Below are positions 52,793-62,794 of a stretch of DNA of 64,000 nt, in pieces. Numbering within the stretch: the stretch's first letter is position 1; each line of letters starts with the position of its first letter. A program made the translations under genes and the position numbers. The notes below the pieces were generated by a model, which saw only the letters and a list, made by a program, of their open reading frames with translations, was not told where the DNA came from and did not search any database. Where the stretch lies: NCBI GenBank assembly GCA_035578175.1, contig JAQMRL010000008.1, forward strand, positions 5,804,883-5,868,882. The letters are read 5' to 3'. The stretch is from Catonia carolina (lineage: Eukaryota > Arthropoda > Insecta > Hemiptera > Achilidae).

Positions 52793-53647
52793 CAGGGGTG
52801 AGCATAAAGTATTGCCCTGATTATAAAAATTTATTGCAGAATAACCGTTTGACATAATAATTTAAATTTGATGCTGTTATATAGGTTAGTGTTAATAGTT
52901 TTTTTAAAGATTACTTACATTAGTAAACTTTAGCGTGTGCCCCCTTGGTAGCTCGGAGAATGTTGAAGCGGTATTCCAGTTCCCGCCTGGTGTTTTGTAA
53001 AATGTGTTCTGTCACAGTACCCACAGCAGCTTGTATCCTAGCCTTCAGTTTGTTGACGTCAGCAACTGGTGTGGTGAAGACTGTGTCGTTGATATAGCCC
53101 CAGAAAAAAAGCCAAGGGGAGTAATGTCTGGAGAGCGGGGTGGACAGAGTGTTGGACCATCCCTTCCAATCCACCGATCCGGAAATGTTTCATCCAGGAA
53201 ATTACGTACTATCAAAGCCCAGGAGGGGGTTGCTCCATCTTGCTGGGAAATTATCCATGGTTGATATTCTTCTAACTGTGGTGCAATGAACTGTTGCAAA
53301 ACATCTAAGTAAATGTTAACGTTAATGGTGTTTTCCGTGAAGAAAATCGGCCTGAAAACCTTGTTTTACATGAGGCCGCACCAAACATTCACTTTTTCGT
53401 TGTCTGATCCCCATGTACGGACATTATGCCTATTTACCATTCCACTGATATGAAAGGTGGATTCATCGGTAAAGCGTATGTGCGATTTAAGTAATCGTTA
53501 GCGCCATCAATCCTGTTGAGTATCTCAGTTGGGAATTCTGCACTACTAACAATAACCTATGTAACAGCGCCAGATTTAAATTATTATGTCAAACTGTTAT
53601 TCTGTAATAAAGTTTTATAATCAGGGCAAGACTTTATGCTCACCCTG
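52793..53647 (-). mobile_element. DD41D element, deleted copy
   Basis: TA-flanked (52791-52792, 53648-53649), ends as in 16337-17680. ~490 bp of the transposase's N-terminal half is missing (between about 53540 and 53560 relative to the other copy). Confidence 0.88.
52920..53540 (-). pseudogene. DD41D transposase remnant
   Basis: Keeps QPWIISQQDGATPSWALIVR (second aspartate) and ITPLGFFSGAIST-type degenerate third block in one frame and HYSPWLFFWGYINDTVFTTP in another, plus the C-terminus RRELEYRFNILRATKGAHAK. Frameshift near 53110. It lacks the extra base that breaks the 16.8-kb copy. Confidence 0.8.
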
Positions 53648-53649
53648 TA

Positions 53650-53978
53650 TTTCCAAAATTTTTTTAACAATAAAAAATACTTTCCGTAGATGTATTCTGC
53701 TTACCTACCTCTACATCTTCACACCACAAAATTACCATTACTCCAAACACACAATACGGCTAATTCATAAAATTAACTAGAAAACGATTCACAAATTTAT
53801 GTATTTTAAGCTAAAATACAGCATAATATGTTACAAAATTGATAGTGTTTTAAAAGTGTAAACATTTTTTAATAATTTGTGATTATAACAAATCTACATT
53901 TATTCGTGGGAAGAAAATTTAACAAACTAATGAAAATCAAAGCTATTTCCCTACGGTTCGAATTCCGTGGGAAACCCG
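53650..53978. other. No gene seen
   Basis: AT-rich spacer; the 64-codon frame at 53586-53780 is not supported by anything else. Confidence 0.4.
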
Positions 53979-53979
53979 G

Positions 53980-54140
53980 TATGAATATAAATATATAGGG
54001 AAGGAAAGTATATTGTTGTCATGTTGATTTTTCAAAATGTTCACCGGAAATACAAAATTTCATGCCCCTTTAAACAAAAAACAAATACGTTTTTAGCAAC
54101 TTGTGTGTGAACAAATATCTCAAGAACGAAATAGCAATCT
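53980..54140 (+). mobile_element. HINE copy 18, old 5' fragment
   Basis: GTATGAATATAAATATATAGGGAAGGAAAGTA.., TGTTGTCATGTTGATTTTTC, a TGTGTGTGAAC patch and ATCTCAAGAACG match the HINE 5' region with many differences. Oldest-looking copy in the window. Confidence 0.6.
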
Positions 54141-54150
54141 AACATTATAA

Positions 54151-55501
54151 GGGGATAGTCAACTCAAGATGATTTTTTTTAAAATTTCAATATTTTTTAC
54201 ATTTATTTGAAGTTTAAAATTTTCTGAATCACAACATTTGTTTACTTCGTTTGTATGTTGACAAAAAGTTATAAAAAAATCTGTTTAAAATAAAGCTCAC
54301 TAGCAAGGCGAGTGAAATTATTCCTTCAACTAAGTTTTCCGGGAATATGGTTTTTACACGATTGTATATTCTTGGGAATTAAATATTTTGGTTAGTATTG
54401 GAGATATTTGGATGGTGTTTTTTTCAAATGTTCATAATTTCTTGCTCTATTGTCTGTGGAATACTTATTAAAAAAACGTTAATAGGGATTTAGTTAAAAA
54501 ATAATTTGTGAATACATAAAATAAATGTTTTTGAAAATTTGTTTTTTTCAATAAATTTCTTGTAAGAAAAAATACATACAATCGCATACAACAGATAATA
54601 GAGAGCAATTTTCTGTAGTTTGTAGCATAAGGATCATGTTGCTATCTTTCTTGGTTCCTGAGATATTTGATTCCCCGTAAAAGCCCGCTTTTTCAACCTT
54701 TCCCTTTTATTAAGGGCTGTAATTAATTTTTTGGCTTGGTTCAAATGGTAGATCATTACTAGTAAATTACTCTTTCATTTAAAATAAATAATGATAAATT
54801 CTAGCCAGAAGTTTTGATTTTCATTTTCAGAAAACTTTTGGCTGTAATTTATCATTATTTATTTTAAATAAAACAGTAGTTTACTAGTAATTATCGACTA
54901 TTTGAACCAAGCCAAAAAATTAATTACAGCCCCTAATATAAGGGTGAGGTTGGAAAAGCGGGCTATTACGGGGAATCAAATATCTCAGGAATTAAGAAAG
55001 ATATCAATATGATTCTTATGCTACAAAATACAGAAAATTGCTCTCTATTATCTGTTGTATGCACTTGTATGTATTTTTTCTTACAAGAAATTTATTTAAA
55101 AAAAAACCATTTTTCAAAAACATTTATTTTATATAATCACAATTATTTTTTAACTAAATCCCTATTAAGGTTTTTGTAATAATCATTCTACAGATAATAG
55201 AGCAAGAAATTATGAACATTTGAAAAATAAACAACATCAAAATATCTCCAATACTAACCAAAATATTTAATTACCAAGAATGTACAATCATGTAAAAACC
55301 ACTTCCCGAAAAACTTAAAGTTAAAGGAATAATTTCACTCGCCTTGCTAGTGAGCTTTATTTTAAACAGATGTTTTTATAACTTTTTGTCAATGTACAAA
55401 CAAAGTAAACAAAATGTTGTGATTCAGAAAATTTTACACTTCAAATAACTGCAAAAAACATCAAAATTAAAAAAAAAAAAATCTTGAGTTGACTATCCCC
55501 T
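54151..55501. repeat. Giant inverted dimer of a TTAA-type MITE (arms ~670 bp)
   Basis: GGGGATAGTCAACTCAAGAT at the left end and its complement at the right end, with pairing throughout to a centre near 54826 (GATTTTCATTTTC). Each arm corresponds to the single element at 57836-58517. The right end abuts TTAA (55502-55505), the left ATAA (54147-54150). The 13-bp terminal repeats are missing at the centre, so two elements were joined tip to tip. Confidence 0.92.
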
Positions 55502-55634
55502 TAAGAAAGAATACACCAATACCTGTATTGAATACACAAAATTCAACAAACAAATGATGTATTTACATAAAAAATTGATCATGTATTTAAGAAAATAATA
55601 AATAACAGTAAAAATAAAAAGCAAGTATTAGATA

Positions 55635-56508
55635 TTAAGAAAGACTACCAACCGATTCGTCACTCATTGTTTTAAAACAAAAACTATGTTTCAATAATTG
55701 TACATCAGGTGGTGATAAAGAATACGCGATATCACTGTTGGAAGATAATCTGACGGTAGATACTTCAGGTTCACTGGGTCCCGCATGCGAACCATGATTC
55801 AAAGCACTATCAGGTGTACTTGTGACGCGTCCGGTCTTACATACTCTCGATTTATTCCCGGAATAATTATGATGTTCCATATCTGCGATAGGACCGCCGA
55901 CCAAACTACTCGAACTTGAATCCTCGCTTTTCAATTCACCGGCTTGTCTAGTTTTTCTTAACGTCGTACTAGCCCAACCTAAACCGAGTTCTTCTAATAA
56001 ATTTTCGATATCTTCCGGTGAAGATTCTTTTAAAATACCTCTTACTTCTTCATCAGCCATTTGAGAACTAGATATATCTTCCGTTACGCTCGATTTTCGT
56101 TGTCGATTTCCTTTTTTCGCCCATGAAAACGGACTTGTCAGAATACCGCGTCGTAATAATTCTTCCATAATATCTGGCAGCGATTCTGCCGAATGTAAAT
56201 TATCGTAACTACTACTACTACTACTACATTTTAAAAGTTCCGAATAATTATCGTCGCAATTTTCATCATCATCATCATCATCATCGTTATCATCTTGCGA
56301 ACTTAACGTTAAAAATGATAAATTTATATCTTCAATTTTTTCATCTGATAAATAAGGGATACAATCTTTATCGAGTGTTTGTCGATCGTGTCGTTTAGGT
56401 GATATCATTTTAGATTGATTTAACGATTGATTTTGCCTCGATTGTTGTCTAGAAGTGGAAGGTGTGTCAACTTCTTGGATCACTGACAATTCATGCGGCG
56501 TACAAAGT
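55635..56508 (-). CDS. Host gene, terminal coding exon (~291 codons), product unknown
   Basis: The exon starts at an acceptor GATTTGTTACAG/ACTTTG (56509/56508) and ends with TAA at 55635-55637. Codon use and composition differ from the repeats: long, serine- and acid-rich. From the 5' side: TPHELSVIQEVDTPSTSRQQ, an acidic run (DDNDDDDDDDENCDD) encoded by ATC-type repeats, a poly-Ser stretch, LPDIMEELLRRGILTSPFSW, SPEDIENLLEELGLGWASTT with LRKTRQAG, another poly-Ser, and a C-terminus MSDESVGSLS. The two amphipathic IMEELLRRG and IENLLEELGLGW segments look conserved-domain-like. No catalytic motif. It begins in phase 2. I do not recognise the family. Confidence 0.75.
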
Positions 56509-56628
56509 CTGTAACAAATCAATACACATTTAAAAATAAATCCTTATTATGCAATCTGCTGCTTGAAATTAATTCTATTTCATATTATAAATTTATACAA
56601 TAGGCCTATATTTTAATAACCTTTTTTT

Positions 56629-57541
56629 TACTTTCTCTTGCCTATATGAATATATAGGAAGGAAAGTATTGTTTTCATGTCGATTTTAACAAATCCACTC
56701 TTCACCGGATCTACACGTAAACAGACCCCCTGAACCCAAAAAACATGTTTTTAGCGATTGGTCTGTGTGTGTGTGTGTGAACAGAATATCTCAAGAACGG
56801 AACATCATACAAACTTGAAACTTAAGTTACATATGACTACCGGACCTGACACAAACGTTTCATCAAAATCGGTCAACCGGAAGTAGTAGTTTATTCATGT
56901 AACTTTTCACTTTTTTCAGATTTTCTCAAAAACTGGTCTTAAGTTTTTTTTTTAAAAAATCGCCTGATTTACTAAATTTTTTATGCTCTACATGATAGGG
57001 TAGGCGCCATGTTTGCTGAAATTCTTGGTGAGGCTGTTTTCACATAAAAAAAATGTTTTTTTACGATTACGGCTTTAATATGCATTTTAGCGCAAAAATT
57101 TATATAATACAAAATTTAGAGAATTTAAAATCCTACAACTTTTATTTGAAACATTTTTGTGTATAACGCTTAGTTTAGTGGTAATTAGCGATTTTCTGTT
57201 TTTTTTCTCACAAAAGTGTGAAAAATAAATTTTTTTAAAGATTTCAGCGTTAGTATGCATTTTACCACAAAAGAGTATATAATTAAATTTATAGGAAATT
57301 TAAAGATCTACCAACTTTAATTTATAGCTTTTTTCTCTACACAGCCTAGTTTAGCGTGAAAGAGTGATTTTCAGTATTTTTAAGCCAAACTGAGGTCGAT
57401 TTTCATTTTGCGTCTTTCACTCATGATTAAAATAAGGTTATGTTTTTAGAAGTTGGTTTTTTATTTATTACTAATGTTAGGTTATATTGGTCATTATTTG
57501 CATTGGCAAGAGAAAGTCGTGTGAGTGTTTCACACCAATTT
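56629..57541 (+). mobile_element. HINE copy 19 (complete)
   Basis: Complete with a long TG tract (56761-56782). Situated in the intron just upstream of the minus-strand exon. The terminal stem-loop GTGTGAGTGTTTCACAC is perfect. Confidence 0.82.
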
Positions 57542-57831
57542 TTTAAATCTTCGAGCGCTCGCGTGGGTGGCAGCAAATTGGCTGCCTTTTTTCAAAGGCG
57601 GGCGTTATGTTATAATGGGTGTAAATTTATGATTGGGGCTTTAGGTATTAACGAATTACATATTTTTCCGTCTAACAACGTTCTAATCATTCCTATTAAA
57701 CGTCTGTGTTGGCATCAGTTTAGTCTCAAATTTGTTATTGTCGTGAACGTTACATAGTGCCAACCCACCAACCGCCTTGCGAGTTTCTGTGTTCATCTTT
57801 ATGAACATAATCTTTGACAATTTAAAGAGGT
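57542..57831. other. No gene seen; GC-richer patch
   Basis: GAGCGCTCGCGTGGGTGGCA near 57553 and a 105-codon plus frame spanning a HINE end; not supported as a gene. Confidence 0.35.
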
Positions 57832-57835
57832 AGTC

Positions 57836-58517
57836 AACCCAGAAAATGAAAATGAAAACTTCTGGGTATAATTTATCATTAATTATTTTAAATGAAAGAG
57901 TAATTTACTAGTAATGATCTACCATTTGAACCAAGCCAAAGAATTAACTACATCCCCTAATATAACGGTGAGGTTGGAAAAGCGGGCTTTTACGGGGAAT
58001 CAAATATCTCAGGAACCAAGAAAGATATCAACATGATTATTATGCTAAAAAATACCGAAAATTGTTGTCTATTATCTGTTGTATGCGCTTGTATTTAATT
58101 TTTTTTACAAGAAATTTATTGAAGAAAAACCATATTTTCAAAAACATTTATTTTATGTATTCACAAATTATTTTTTAACTAAATTCCTATTACAGTTTTT
58201 GTAATAATCATTCTACAGATAATAGAGCAAGAAATTATGAAAATTTGAAAAAAAAATCATCCAAATACGTTGAATACAAACCAAACTATTTAATTCCCAA
58301 GAATGTACAATCGTGCAAAAATTACATTTCTGGAAAAGTTGAAGGAATAATTTCATAAGCCTTGCTAGTGACCTTCATTTTAAACAGATTTTTTTATAAC
58401 TCTCTGTCAACGTACAAACAAAGTAAACAAATGTGCTTCAGAAAATTTTAAACTTCAAATAAATGCAAAAAACAATCGAAATTTTAAAAAAATCATCTTC
58501 TTGAGTTGACTAGCCCC
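57836..58517. mobile_element. TTAA-flanked MITE, single unit of the giant inverted dimer
   Basis: TTAA at 57832-57835 and 58518-58521. Ends AGAGGTAGTCAAC and, from the right, GGGGCTAGTCAAC. 682 bp, AT-rich, non-coding. Target and terminal layout fit piggyBac-type MITEs, although the ends do not begin with CCC. Confidence 0.8.
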
Positions 58518-58559
58518 TTAAGTACATATCTTGCTTATTGCTATTATATTCTACACTTT

Positions 58560-59517
58560 TTACTTTCTCTTGCCTATATGAATATATAGGAAGGAAAGTA
58601 TTGTTTTCATGTCGATTTTTCGAAATCGAGTTTTCACCGGATCTATACGTTTTCAGACCCCCTGAACCCAAAAAACATGTTTTTAGCGATTGGTCTGTGT
58701 GTGCGCGCGCGTGTCTGTGTGTGAACAGAATATCTCAAGAACGGAACATCGTACGAACTTGAAACTTGAAACTTAAGTTACATACCACTACCGGACCCGA
58801 CACGAACATTTTCATCAAAATCGGTCAACCGGAAGTAGTAGTTTATTCGTGTAATTTTTCACTTTTTTGCGATTTTCTCAAAAACTGGTCCTACGATTTT
58901 TTTAAAAATCGCCTGGTTTATTCAATTTTTTATTCTCTACAATATAGGGTAGGCGCCATTTTTGCTGAAATTCTTGGTGAGGCTGTTTTCACATAAAAAC
59001 GTTGTTTTTTTAAGATTACGGCTTTATATGCATTTTAGCGAAAAAATTTATATAAGAAAAGTTGTAGAGAATTTAAAATTCTACAACTTTTATTTCAAAC
59101 ATTTTTTTGTATAACGCTTAGTTAAGCAGTAATTAGCAATTTTCTGATTTTTTCTCACGAAAACGTGTGAAAAATCGATTTTTTTAAGATTTCGGCTTTA
59201 GTACGCATTTTACGACAAAAAAGTATCAAATAAAATTTATAAAAAATTAAAAGATCTACAACTTTTATTTAAAGTATTTTTCACTACAGAGCCTAGTTTA
59301 GCGTGAAAGAGTGATTTTCCGTATTTTTAAGCCAAACTGAGTTCGATTTTCATTTTGCGTCTTTCACTCATGATTAAAATAAGGTTATGTTTTTGAGGTT
59401 AGTTTTTTTTTTATTTCTAATGTTTTATTACTAATTATTGTTAATTAATTATTGGTCTATTGTTAATTATTTGCATTGGCAAGAGAAAGTTGTGTGAGTG
59501 TTTCACACCAGATTTTT
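58560..59517 (+). mobile_element. HINE copy 20 (complete, well preserved)
   Basis: From ACTTTCTCTTGCC to the perfect stem-loop and CAGATTTTTATT. The (TG)n tract has become TGTGCGCGCGCGTGTCTGTG. Together with copies 1 and 3 a good basis for a family consensus. Confidence 0.85.
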
Positions 59518-59522
59518 ATTGT

Positions 59523-59542
59523 TTATAATAATAATAATAATA

Positions 59543-59575
<33 letters not shown>

Positions 59576-59577
59576 TA
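59523..59577. repeat. (AAT)n/(ATT)n microsatellite
   Basis: (ATA)n followed directly by (ATT)n, forming an inverted trinucleotide repeat between a HINE and the Helitron. Confidence 0.9.
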
Positions 59578-59589
59578 TATTATAATATA

Positions 59590-60467
59590 CTAGCAACCCC
59601 TGCTAGCTTCGCTTCACAGCAGCTAATGTAGGCCTCATTAAATTATTTTAAAACTTCTCTATATATAATATTTGTGATTTTGTTGCCTTGTGGCAACAAA
59701 ATTAATTGTTTTTCTGCACTTCCAGCACTAGAAAGTCCGACATAAAGTTGTCCATGAGTGAAGGAACCACTCGTCTCAAATCTATGCCCACTGTTTTAAA
59801 TCGTACAAAGATCACGATAACAAAATCAGATTTTGAAAAGGATTTTTGAAAGGATTTTGATTTTGATCAGGTTTTGATTTTGTTGAAAATCAGATTTGGT
59901 TTGATACAAAGATGTATCATGTTTGTTTGTCTTGTGATTTCAACAGAATTGAATAGAATGCATAGAAGAATACCGATGGAAAAGAAAGAGATAGTTCATA
60001 TATGGCTGAAAGAGACATGGGTGCGATACGCAGAATAATTGGAAATATATATATGACTCATTCGCTACCTGTCGACTGAAAACAAATTTATGAAATACAG
60101 TACAAAAACAAAAATTTTCAAAATTTCCGAATTTTTAATGTTTTTGGAATCAAATGTTATTCTTCATGTTTTTCTATGAAATATAAAAGTTGAATCGTGT
60201 TTCTAGCTCAAAAAATACACCGTCCAGAGGACTTTGAAAAAATGAAAGTGCTATGCACCCGATAAACTAAAACATGCAACATTGTCACAGTTTAAGTTGC
60301 TTAATTCACTTAATTAAAGTTAGTTAAAGTTGCAAAATAGCCTATATTGATCAGGAAGCTCTAAGCTATGCAACAATGAAAGATTTTTTTAAATCAGTTG
60401 AGTAGTTTCTGAGATTACCTCATACAAACAAATAAACAGACGTTTCTTCTTTATTATATTAGTATAG
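59590..60467 (-). mobile_element. Canonical Helitron, deleted
   Basis: On minus the 3' terminus is GAAGCGAAGCTAGCAGGGGT then TGCTAG, i.e. a hairpin-forming stretch followed by CTAG at an A/T junction (59589/59590), as canonical Helitrons end in CTRR. The 5' end is CCTATACTAATATAATAAAG (about 60448-60467), close to the TC(C)TATACTAATAT start common in arthropod Helitrons. In between only the tail of the helicase remains. Confidence 0.72.
59643..59765 (-). pseudogene. Helitron PIF1-type helicase, C-terminal fragment
   Basis: Minus-strand frame FTHGQLYVGLSSAGSAEKQL, then ILLPQGNKITNIIYREVLK and stop. The FxHGQLYVALSR box and the final N(V/I)(V/I)Y.EVL are the end of the SF1 helicase domain in RepHel proteins. 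Rep and most of the helicase are deleted; GLSSAGS replaces the usual ALSRVGS. Confidence 0.72.
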
Positions 60468-60545
60468 GTATACAAATATTATAAATATATAAATAAATGT
60501 TGTTTAAAAATAAATCTTTATAATGCATCCTGCAGTTTGAAATTA

Positions 60546-60969
60546 TTTCTATTTGATATAATGAATTTATATAATAATTTCACTAACCTTCTTTTTAAAC
60601 AGCGTCACTTTTATTTTTATTTTTACTTACACTTGTTTCGGTGGATCCACCATCATCAGAGTAAATAAAATAATTGAAATTAAAAAAATTTTTATCTCGC
60701 TTATTTAAAATCTATAGAAGATGATACATCTTCAGTAATTTGTATAAAACTCTTTATACAACTTCAACAGTTTTATACAAATTACTGAAGATGTATCATC
60801 TTCTATAGATTTTAAATAAGCGAGATAAAATTTTTTTTAGTTTCAATTATTTTATTTATTCTGATGATGGTGGATCCACCGAAACACATGCAAATAAAAA
60901 TAAAAGTGACGCAGTTTGAAAAGAAGGTTAGTGAAATTATTATATAAATTCATTATATCAAATAGAAAT
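60546..60969. repeat. Long palindrome (arms ~205 bp, spacer ~20 bp)
   Basis: Left arm from ATTTCTATTTGATATAATGA and right arm ending TCATTATATCAAATAGAAAT; pairing continues through GGTTAGTGAAATTATTATA, GGTGGATCCACC, TAAATAAGCGAGATAAAA and GAAGATGTATCATCTTCTAT to a centre near 60762. No coding. Repeat B begins right at its right edge. Confidence 0.92.
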
Positions 60970-60970
60970 G

Positions 60971-61848
60971 TTGTTTAGGTCATCAGCCGAAAGGCTGGAT
61001 TGAACCTGTAGAGGTATTACTAAGTAAAACAAGGAGTGAGGTGGTTTACTATTGCCAACACTCACTGAGCGGAAAAGTACGCTTATCAGCATGCCAGGCC
61101 CTCTGAAAAGCACATATTTTCTACTCTGCAAATGACACCTTCACTTCATTCACCACAGGGTCTGGCTGTATAATGAAATTCATTACTTTCAGAGGAGATA
61201 ACTCTGATTAGTGTCTTTTACACCTCTACCTCTTCTCTTCTTAACCCCTTAACGGTTCCTTTTTTTTAGCCAAAAATGTTCATATCCTGCTGAATTTTTT
61301 TTCATAATTTTGTATAATATGATTGAATAAAGACATATAGATCAATTTCCATGCACAAAAACATCATTTAAAAAAAAAACAAAAATTTTGAAATACTTAC
61401 TAAATACTATGTATGAAATGAAACTTACTACTAAAAAACTATAAGCAATATCGAATAGCTTACAATTTCTTTTCGTAAACACTTATAACTTTACAACGAA
61501 ACGCACTGAACTAACCAAAACATAACCTTTTACACAACATTGGAGAGTACGACGTAAACAAATAACATAGAGTCATCTAACCTATAGAAAGGAACCTTTA
61601 CTAGCCCTAATATTAAAGTTATGGATATAAGATAAACTACTTTTAATGTTACAGCGAGATATTTCGACAGAAAACAGAATAAATCAAGACAAATTCAGTT
61701 GCGAGTTATCTCGTCGGGGGCACTTTTCTACAACATTTACGTTGCAAGATATCTCATCATAAACCGTTAAGGGGTTAAATGATTCAGTCATTTAATTGGC
61801 TGACCATGTGATAAGAAACACAACTATTTATTTTAACCCTGTAACTTT
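60971..61848 (-). repeat. Repeat B, copy 7, interrupted by a TTAA MITE
   Basis: The parts 60971-61244 and 61775-61848 are consecutive in the family. The 5' hairpin end is missing: similarity stops at CCCTGTAACTTTTT, where a HINE fragment begins. Confidence 0.82.
61245..61774. mobile_element. piggyBac-type MITE (CCCCTTAACGGTT ends)
   Basis: TTAA at 61241-61244 and 61775-61778. Ends CCCCTTAACGGTT and their perfect complement AACCGTTAAGGGG. 530 bp, non-coding. The other repeat B copies show CTTAAATGATTCAG as the empty site. CCC at the ends plus TTAA is strong evidence for piggyBac-type mobilisation. Confidence 0.88.
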
Positions 61849-61849
61849 T

Positions 61850-62256
61850 TAAATCGCTTCATTCACTACATTTTTTATGCTCTACAAGATAGGGTAGGCG
61901 CGCCATGTGCTGAAATTTCTGGGGAGGCTGTCCTCTCGTAGAAAAATGGTTTTTTTTTAAGATTGCGTATTTAATATGCATTTTAGGACAAAAGTGTATA
62001 GAATAAAATTTATAGGAAATTAAAAGATCTACGACTTTTAATTTAAGCATTTTTTCTACAGAGCCTAGTTTAACATGAAAGTGTGATTTTCCGTATTGAG
62101 CCAAACTAAGGTTGGTTTTAATTTTGCATCATTCACTCATTATTAAAATAAGGTTATATTTTCTGAGGGTGGTTTTTTCGTTTATTTGTTAGGTTATATT
62201 GTTCATTATTTGCATTGGCCAAAAGAGAGTAATTTGAATGTTTCACACCAGATTTT
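61850..62256 (+). mobile_element. HINE copy 21, 3' half
   Basis: From TTTTTTATGCTCTACAAGAT to a degenerate terminus (GGCCAAAAGAGAGTAATTTG..TTTCACACC). The 5' half is missing. Confidence 0.75.
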
Positions 62257-62375
62257 ATTAAAATTATTGTAATTATTTGAACAAGTTCATGGCAAAAACT
62301 ACGTACATTAAGGTAAAGCTGCCATACAAAAGGTATTAAAATTAGTTTAGAGAAAGTAGAAAATGTCAAATGTAC

Positions 62376-62484
62376 CTGACAAAGCCATTGAATGACAAAT
62401 TTTAATAAGTAGTTGCATACGATAAAATCGTCTGCACAGTCCAACTTAAAGAGCTGAAGAAGGTCAACTAATACAGGAACTTTG
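62376..62484 (-). CDS. Probable host gene, internal exon (36 codons)
   Basis: The acceptor TTTTCCTGTTCTTATAG/C and donor TGTCAG/GTACAT bound 109 bp. Only one frame is open, reading KVPVLVDLLQLFKLDCADDF then IVCNYLLKFVIQWLCQ. The helical, Leu-rich pattern resembles a helical-repeat protein segment. The exon starts with one carried base and ends on a codon boundary, so it cannot splice directly to the exon at 56508 (phase 2); at least one exon would have to lie between if both belong to one gene. Product not recognised. Confidence 0.5.
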
Positions 62485-62794
62485 CTATAAGAACAGGAAA
62501 AAATAAATAAATAAAAGAAGTGAATGATAGCTAGTAGTTCACAAAAGGTGGTTACAGTTGTCTTGTTGATTAAATGACGAGTAACCCCTTAATCCTTTTA
62601 CATCGAACATCCAAAATACTGTTGTTAGATGATGAGCGTGCAAGAACTCAACAATTTGTGTAATAATGAAGGTCAATGTACGCACACACCAGTGAATATT
62701 ATAAATACGAGGCATATCTAGAGAGTAAGTGTACTGAATTTTTGTACGTTTCAAAAATTTTTTCTAAAAAAAATATTACGTGGTTTCTTTAGTA

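Noticed and set aside
57440..57757. 105-codon plus frame
   Set aside because: Half of it is the 3' end of HINE copy 19, the rest is unsupported; no splice or codon evidence.
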